DNA of 64,000 nt from Euryarchaeota archaeon SCGC AAA252-I15 (GTDB taxonomy: Archaea > Altiarchaeota > Altiarchaeia > IMC4 > SCGC-AAA252-I15). Position 1 is the stretch's first letter, and the number at the start of each line of letters is the position of its first letter. A program made the position numbers and the translations under genes. The notes below the pieces were generated by a model that saw only the letters and a program-made list of their open reading frames with translations, was not told the origin of the DNA and did not search any database. Positions 60,756-64,000 of this stretch are shown here, piece after piece. The stretch covers positions 20,728-84,727 of the forward strand of contig AQSC01000060.1 in NCBI GenBank assembly GCA_000402775.1, in the 5' to 3' direction.

Positions 60756-60931
60756 GTTTTCACCTCAATTTCTTCAATAACGTCCTCCCTGCCCACATTA
60801 ATGACTAATGCTACCCCAATCAGTAGTAATGGTATTCCGTAAACAAGGCGGATTAGGTTGTGTTGGATGTAGATAAGAAAGACTATTCCTAAGGCAATCG
60901 AAACGATACCGGAAATAACCTGAATTCTCAT
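60752..60931 (-). CDS. 59-residue two-span membrane protein
   Basis: A small ORF between the beta-CASP nuclease and YbjQ genes. It starts MRIQVISGIVSIALGIVFLI and continues with a second hydrophobic segment YGIPLLLIGVALVINVG, ending in an acidic tail VIEEIEVKT. The TGA overlaps the YbjQ ATG, and the nuclease stop lies 2 nt away on the same strand, so the gene is well embedded in an operon. Two transmembrane helices are predicted. Its function may be to anchor the soluble YbjQ protein to the membrane. Confidence 0.7.
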   Translation of the reverse strand: MRIQVISGIVSIALGIVFLIYIQHNLIRLVYGIPLLLIGVALVINVGREDVIEEIEVKT

Positions 60932-60933
60932 TT

Positions 60934-62196
60934 TTAGATATCTAAATCGATTTTCTCCCCGTTTTTGGGAGTGTAAACCTCATATCTTTCGGAAAGCTTT
61001 TCCGCCAGAGCCTGCCTGCTCTCGTCCTGGCCGTGCACGAGAACAATCTTTTTGGGAGACACTTCACCAGCCATTTCAACCAAGTCGTTTTGATCCGAGT
61101 GCGCTGAGAAGTCGAAAAAATGGACTTGCGCTTTCACGGGAATCCTCTTGTCTATCAACTCGTCAATCACGTACCCTTCCTCCAATAGCCTTCTGCCGTT
61201 GGTCCCCTCAACTTGGTATCCGACAAGCAACACCGAGTTTTTAGGGTTCTTACCGGCTCTTGAAAGATAATCCAATACGGGGCCTCCAGTCAACATTCCC
61301 GCAGTAGTTACTATGACGCACGGCTCTTTCACAGCCTCCCTTCTCGTGCGGCTGTTGTAAACCCATTTAGCATTGTTGGCGGCCTTTTGAAGGAGATCCG
61401 GATCCCTCAGGTATTCAGGATAATTTAGAAAAATCTTGATAACCGACTTTGACATGCCGTCGAGATAGACTGGGTAAGGCAGTGAGTCGAGCATCATGAG
61501 AATCTCTTGGCTGCGCCCCACTGCGAAAGAGGGGATTATTGCGACTCCGCCTCGGTCACACGTGTCTTCAATAGTATTTATAAACTCCGAAACTGTCTCA
61601 TCCCGGTCTGGGTGAAGCCTGTCCCCGTAAGTCGACTCCGAAATCAATACGTCAGCCTTAGGGTAATCCGCCCTGGAGAGGAGGAAAGTATCCTCAGACT
61701 TCGTATCCCCTGAATAAAAAATCTTTTTGTCATCCACTTCGGCCAAAACCCCCGAGCTTCCCGGAATGTGGCCGGCGTCAAATAAGGTCACCTTGAATTC
61801 CTCGCCAAGCTTCCTCTCCTTCCCATACTTTAAGGAAATCTCACATTCCTCAAGACGGTCAACGTCCCCGTCGGAATAATATTGGTGTAGTTTTTTAAGC
61901 TCGTTCACTTTCACGGAATCATGGAGTAGGAGTCTTGCCACGTCGAAGGTGACATCAAGACCGTATACTGCGAAGTATTTCCGTTTCCGAAGGTAGGGTA
62001 GTCCCCCGCTGTGGTCTAGGTGGGCGTGGGATAATATGATTGAATCAACTTTTTCGGGGACTTCAGGGAAAGTTAAGGGTTCAGTCATCTGCAGTCCATA
62101 GTCGAACAAGAGAGCCTCACTTTCAGCAGAAAGTAAGTACCCGCTCTTCCCCACTTCATTCGCACCGCCGAGGAGAGTAAGTGTTGGAGATGGCAT
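60934..62196 (-). CDS. Beta-CASP metallo-beta-lactamase nuclease (aCPSF-like)
   Basis: A 420-residue RNase. The MBL motifs SHAHLDHSGGLPYL (HxHxDH), YSGDTKSEDTFLL and the beta-CASP segments LISESTYGDRLH, IPSFAVGRSQEI and HSDQNDLVEMAG are complete. No KH domains precede the core, so this is the CPSF2/RNase J-like subgroup rather than the KH-containing aCPSF1. It acts in RNA processing or decay. I use the ATG at 62196 (MPSPTLTLLGGANEVGKS) because the longer form adds 24 non-homologous residues. Confidence 0.9.
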   Translation of the reverse strand: MPSPTLTLLGGANEVGKSGYLLSAESEALLFDYGLQMTEPLTFPEVPEKVDSIILSHAHLDHSGGLPYLRKRKYFAVYGLDVTFDVARLLLHDSVKVNELKKLHQYYSDGDVDRLEECEISLKYGKERKLGEEFKVTLFDAGHIPGSSGVLAEVDDKKIFYSGDTKSEDTFLLSRADYPKADVLISESTYGDRLHPDRDETVSEFINTIEDTCDRGGVAIIPSFAVGRSQEILMMLDSLPYPVYLDGMSKSVIKIFLNYPEYLRDPDLLQKAANNAKWVYNSRTRREAVKEPCVIVTTAGMLTGGPVLDYLSRAGKNPKNSVLLVGYQVEGTNGRRLLEEGYVIDELIDKRIPVKAQVHFFDFSAHSDQNDLVEMAGEVSPKKIVLVHGQDESRQALAEKLSERYEVYTPKNGEKIDLDI

Positions 62197-62262
62197 AGAC
62201 TTAGTTATCTGATTCGGTGCATAAAAACAGGTATTTTTGTGCTCGAACTTCCATAACAATGT

Positions 62263-63375
62263 ATGCATAACACCCTTTGGATTGTAGCGCTAGCAGTACT
62301 CGGGGCGGGAATATTAGCCATTGAATTAGGCATTTCACCCGCTATAACAGAGATTCTCGCAGGAGTGGTAGTCGGATCAGTGCTGGATTTTCAACCAGGC
62401 CAATACCTTGAATCCTTAGCCTCCCTTGGGATCCTAACGCTCATGTACGTTGCAGGCCTTGAAATCGACTTAGACCTTATGCGAAACCGATTTCGTGAAA
62501 GCGTCACAATAGGGTTTTCCTCATTCGCACTCCCATTCACCTCAGTGACTATAATCGCCCGATACGCACTTCATTTTACAAGTATGCAAAGCTTATTGAT
62601 CGGAATAGCCCTCTCAACAACCTCAATAGCGATAGTATTCCCCTACCTTCGAATGCAAGGGCCCCTATCTGAAACAAGCAAGGGGATACTCGCAGCAGCC
62701 ATGGTAGCAGACTTAACCAGCATGCTCATGCTATCTATCTTATTCACTGAAATATCAAAGAATGCAGTTATCTTAGTAGGACTGATCATCGTACTCACAC
62801 TACTTATCCCAAAGATGGGTAAAAGGATTTTCTCCCACTTCCACGGCAACGCCGTCGAATTCGAATTCAGGATAATTCTTTTCATCATAATCGGGCTTGC
62901 AATCGCTTCAGAGGAGGCTGGTGTTGAGGCGGCGCTTGTCGCGTTCCTGCTGGGTATGATAACCTCAGGAGTCGTTGTCGGCCACAGCGACCTTCAGGAG
63001 AAGTTTCAGGCAATGGTATTCGGATTCCTCGCCCCCATCTTCTTTTTCTGGGTGGGACTTACAGTGTCATTTTCGGAGATAGCAAGCAATATCGGCATGA
63101 TATCCATCCTTTTTGTATTATGCTATTCGACAAAGTTTATTGGCACATACTTTCCAAGCAGAAATTTTTACCCCAAAATTGCACTTGAAATAGGGTTCCT
63201 GTTCAACAACCGCTTATCCTTAGGACTAGTCGCAGCTTTATACGGGCGGGAGTCTGGACTTCTAAGCGATAAAGTTTACGCGTCACTAGTCGGATGCATT
63301 CTTATGACCACCTTCATCTCAACAGCACTGTTAAAACGGAAAAAACACGGACGATGGAAAAAGAAGAAGAAATGA
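62263..63375 (+). CDS. Kef/CPA2-type cation:proton antiporter
   Basis: A 370-residue membrane protein with about twelve spans: LGAGILAIELGISPAITEIL, AGLEIDLDLMRN, IGIALSTTSIAIVFPYLR and GLVAALYGRESGLLSDKVYA. The core of monovalent cation/proton antiporters (Kef, NapA type) is present, without the C-terminal RCK/TrkA-N domain. It probably exchanges Na or K for protons. The asparagine-synthetase-like gene overlaps its stop by 4 nt. Confidence 0.9.
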   Translation: MHNTLWIVALAVLGAGILAIELGISPAITEILAGVVVGSVLDFQPGQYLESLASLGILTLMYVAGLEIDLDLMRNRFRESVTIGFSSFALPFTSVTIIARYALHFTSMQSLLIGIALSTTSIAIVFPYLRMQGPLSETSKGILAAAMVADLTSMLMLSILFTEISKNAVILVGLIIVLTLLIPKMGKRIFSHFHGNAVEFEFRIILFIIIGLAIASEEAGVEAALVAFLLGMITSGVVVGHSDLQEKFQAMVFGFLAPIFFFWVGLTVSFSEIASNIGMISILFVLCYSTKFIGTYFPSRNFYPKIALEIGFLFNNRLSLGLVAALYGRESGLLSDKVYASLVGCILMTTFISTALLKRKKHGRWKKKKK

Positions 63376-64000
63376 TTAGACTCCTTGAGGATTCCATCTC
63401 AAAGAGCATTGTAGGTGAGAAAGCTGTCGGCCTGATTTTTTCGGCTGGAGTCGACTCGACGCTAATTGGAGTATTAGCCTGCAAATTCACTTCCGTTTCA
63501 GCTTACAACGTGGGGATTTACGGGTCAGTAGACAGTGAGTATGCAAAAAAAGTTGAAAAAGATTTGGGTTTCAAGGTGAATTTTGTGGAAGTTGATGAAG
63601 AGGAAATCGAGAAAACACTGTCCACAGTACTTAAGGCTATTGGGGAACCTAACCCGCTTAAAGTCGCAGTGGGGCTTCCGTTTTATTTCGCATCCAAAGC
63701 TGCCAGTAAAGACGGATTCTCAGTCATGCTTTGCGGGCAGGGACCAGACGAATTGTTTGGAGGTTATGCTAGATACCTCACAGACTTTGAAAACAAAGGT
63801 TTTGATGGTGTCGCACAATCCATGCGAAATGATGTAACCAATCTCTATGAATCCCAACTACAATACGATGAGAAAGTCTGCAAACTAAATAACATGACGC
63901 TTAAGTTCCCATTCCTAAACAAGGATTTAGTCGAATACGTAAGCAAAATCCCAATCGAGGAAAAAATCAGGGTTGTTGCGGGCAAAGCCGACTATGATTG
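63372..64000 (+). CDS. Asparagine-synthetase-like PP-loop protein, partial
   Basis: The frame starts with ATGA overlap at 63372 (an in-frame ATG at 63354 is also possible) and runs off the right edge after 209 codons. The product begins MIRLLEDSISKSIVGEKAVG and has the PP-loop FSAGVDSTLIG, then LCGQGPDELFGGYARYL, the ATP-pyrophosphatase and aspartyl-site motifs of AsnB. There is no N-terminal glutaminase domain before it, so ammonia must come from elsewhere or the substrate differs. The loop reads SAGVDS instead of the usual SGGxDS. Confidence 0.85.
   Translation, partial: MIRLLEDSISKSIVGEKAVGLIFSAGVDSTLIGVLACKFTSVSAYNVGIYGSVDSEYAKKVEKDLGFKVNFVEVDEEEIEKTLSTVLKAIGEPNPLKVAVGLPFYFASKAASKDGFSVMLCGQGPDELFGGYARYLTDFENKGFDGVAQSMRNDVTNLYESQLQYDEKVCKLNNMTLKFPFLNKDLVEYVSKIPIEEKIRVVAGKADYD

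Noticed and set aside
1..64000. tRNA, rRNA, CRISPR arrays and transposase genes
   Set aside because: No T-loop-like segments in a cloverleaf setting, no regularly spaced repeats, and no transposase or integrase motifs were noticed in reading both strands; a tRNA scan was not possible here.

Overview
The window is chromosomal DNA of an archaeon. The evidence is a set of archaeal-type genes: Pth2 peptidyl-tRNA hydrolase, prefoldin beta next to the KEOPS subunit Pcc1, two-subunit GMP synthetase (GuaAb), GHMP-type shikimate kinase, 3-dehydroquinate synthase II, the pterin pyrophosphokinase MptE, a ribose-1,5-bisphosphate isomerase-like protein, hexulose-phosphate synthase fused to RraA, and an archaeal signal peptidase with a His general base. 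TATA boxes (TTTATATC, CTTAAATA) end 26-28 nt before several start codons, which fits leaderless archaeal transcripts. Amino-acid, folate, riboflavin, PLP and CoA genes suggest a biosynthetically capable, free-living cell. I cannot fix the phylum from this window. There are no rRNA or tRNA genes, CRISPR arrays or recognisable transposases.

Layout. 0-3.6 kb (minus): class V aminotransferase (cut by the left edge), a homocitrate/isopropylmalate synthase-type enzyme, and DHQ synthase II, with an odd intergenic stretch holding two extra copies of the DHQ synthase C-terminal codons around a 105-bp palindromic element. 3.6-10.8 kb: DUF4010 membrane protein, Pth2, VanZ-like protein, a candidate zinc metalloprotease, HPS-RraA, 5-formyl-THF cyclo-ligase, and a short Rqc2/NEMF homologue. 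10.8-17.1 kb: five consecutive paralogous genes for all-helical, HEAT-like proteins, 1-2 nt apart. 17.1-25.3 kb: metabolic and transport genes, including a half-size Na/Ca exchanger, a Dcd-family protein with an altered active-site motif, and a frameshifted ketopantoate reductase. 25.4-30.8 kb: a tight operon of RibA, ADP-forming acyl-CoA synthetase fused to GNAT, an AcuC/HDAC-type deacetylase and RtcA. 30.8-41.5 kb: PHP protein, TrpE, Pcc1, prefoldin, small unknown proteins, MptE, KsgA, PdxS, CBS protein, Ca-type P-ATPase and PdxT. 41.5-49.2 kb: two paralogous proteins of unknown family with a HEAT-like gene and a third-copy remnant between them, a 2-hydroxyacid dehydrogenase with a long N-terminal extension, and a TPR-AAA ATPase. 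49.3-59.9 kb: prephenate dehydrogenase with an FDX-ACB-like tail, then a surface-glycan cluster (two GT-C-like membrane proteins, three soluble glycosyltransferases, a Wzm/Wzt-type exporter), visibly AT-rich in the middle. 59.9-64 kb: a helical protein, YbjQ with a 59-codon membrane partner, a beta-CASP nuclease, a Kef-type antiporter, and an asparagine-synthetase-like PP-loop protein cut by the right edge.

The best candidates for something undescribed are the five-gene HEAT-like array (with three more helical-repeat genes elsewhere), the two loci where a gene's 3' end is duplicated downstream of itself, the palindromic element at 2382-2486, and the paralogous pair at 41.6-44.1 kb.
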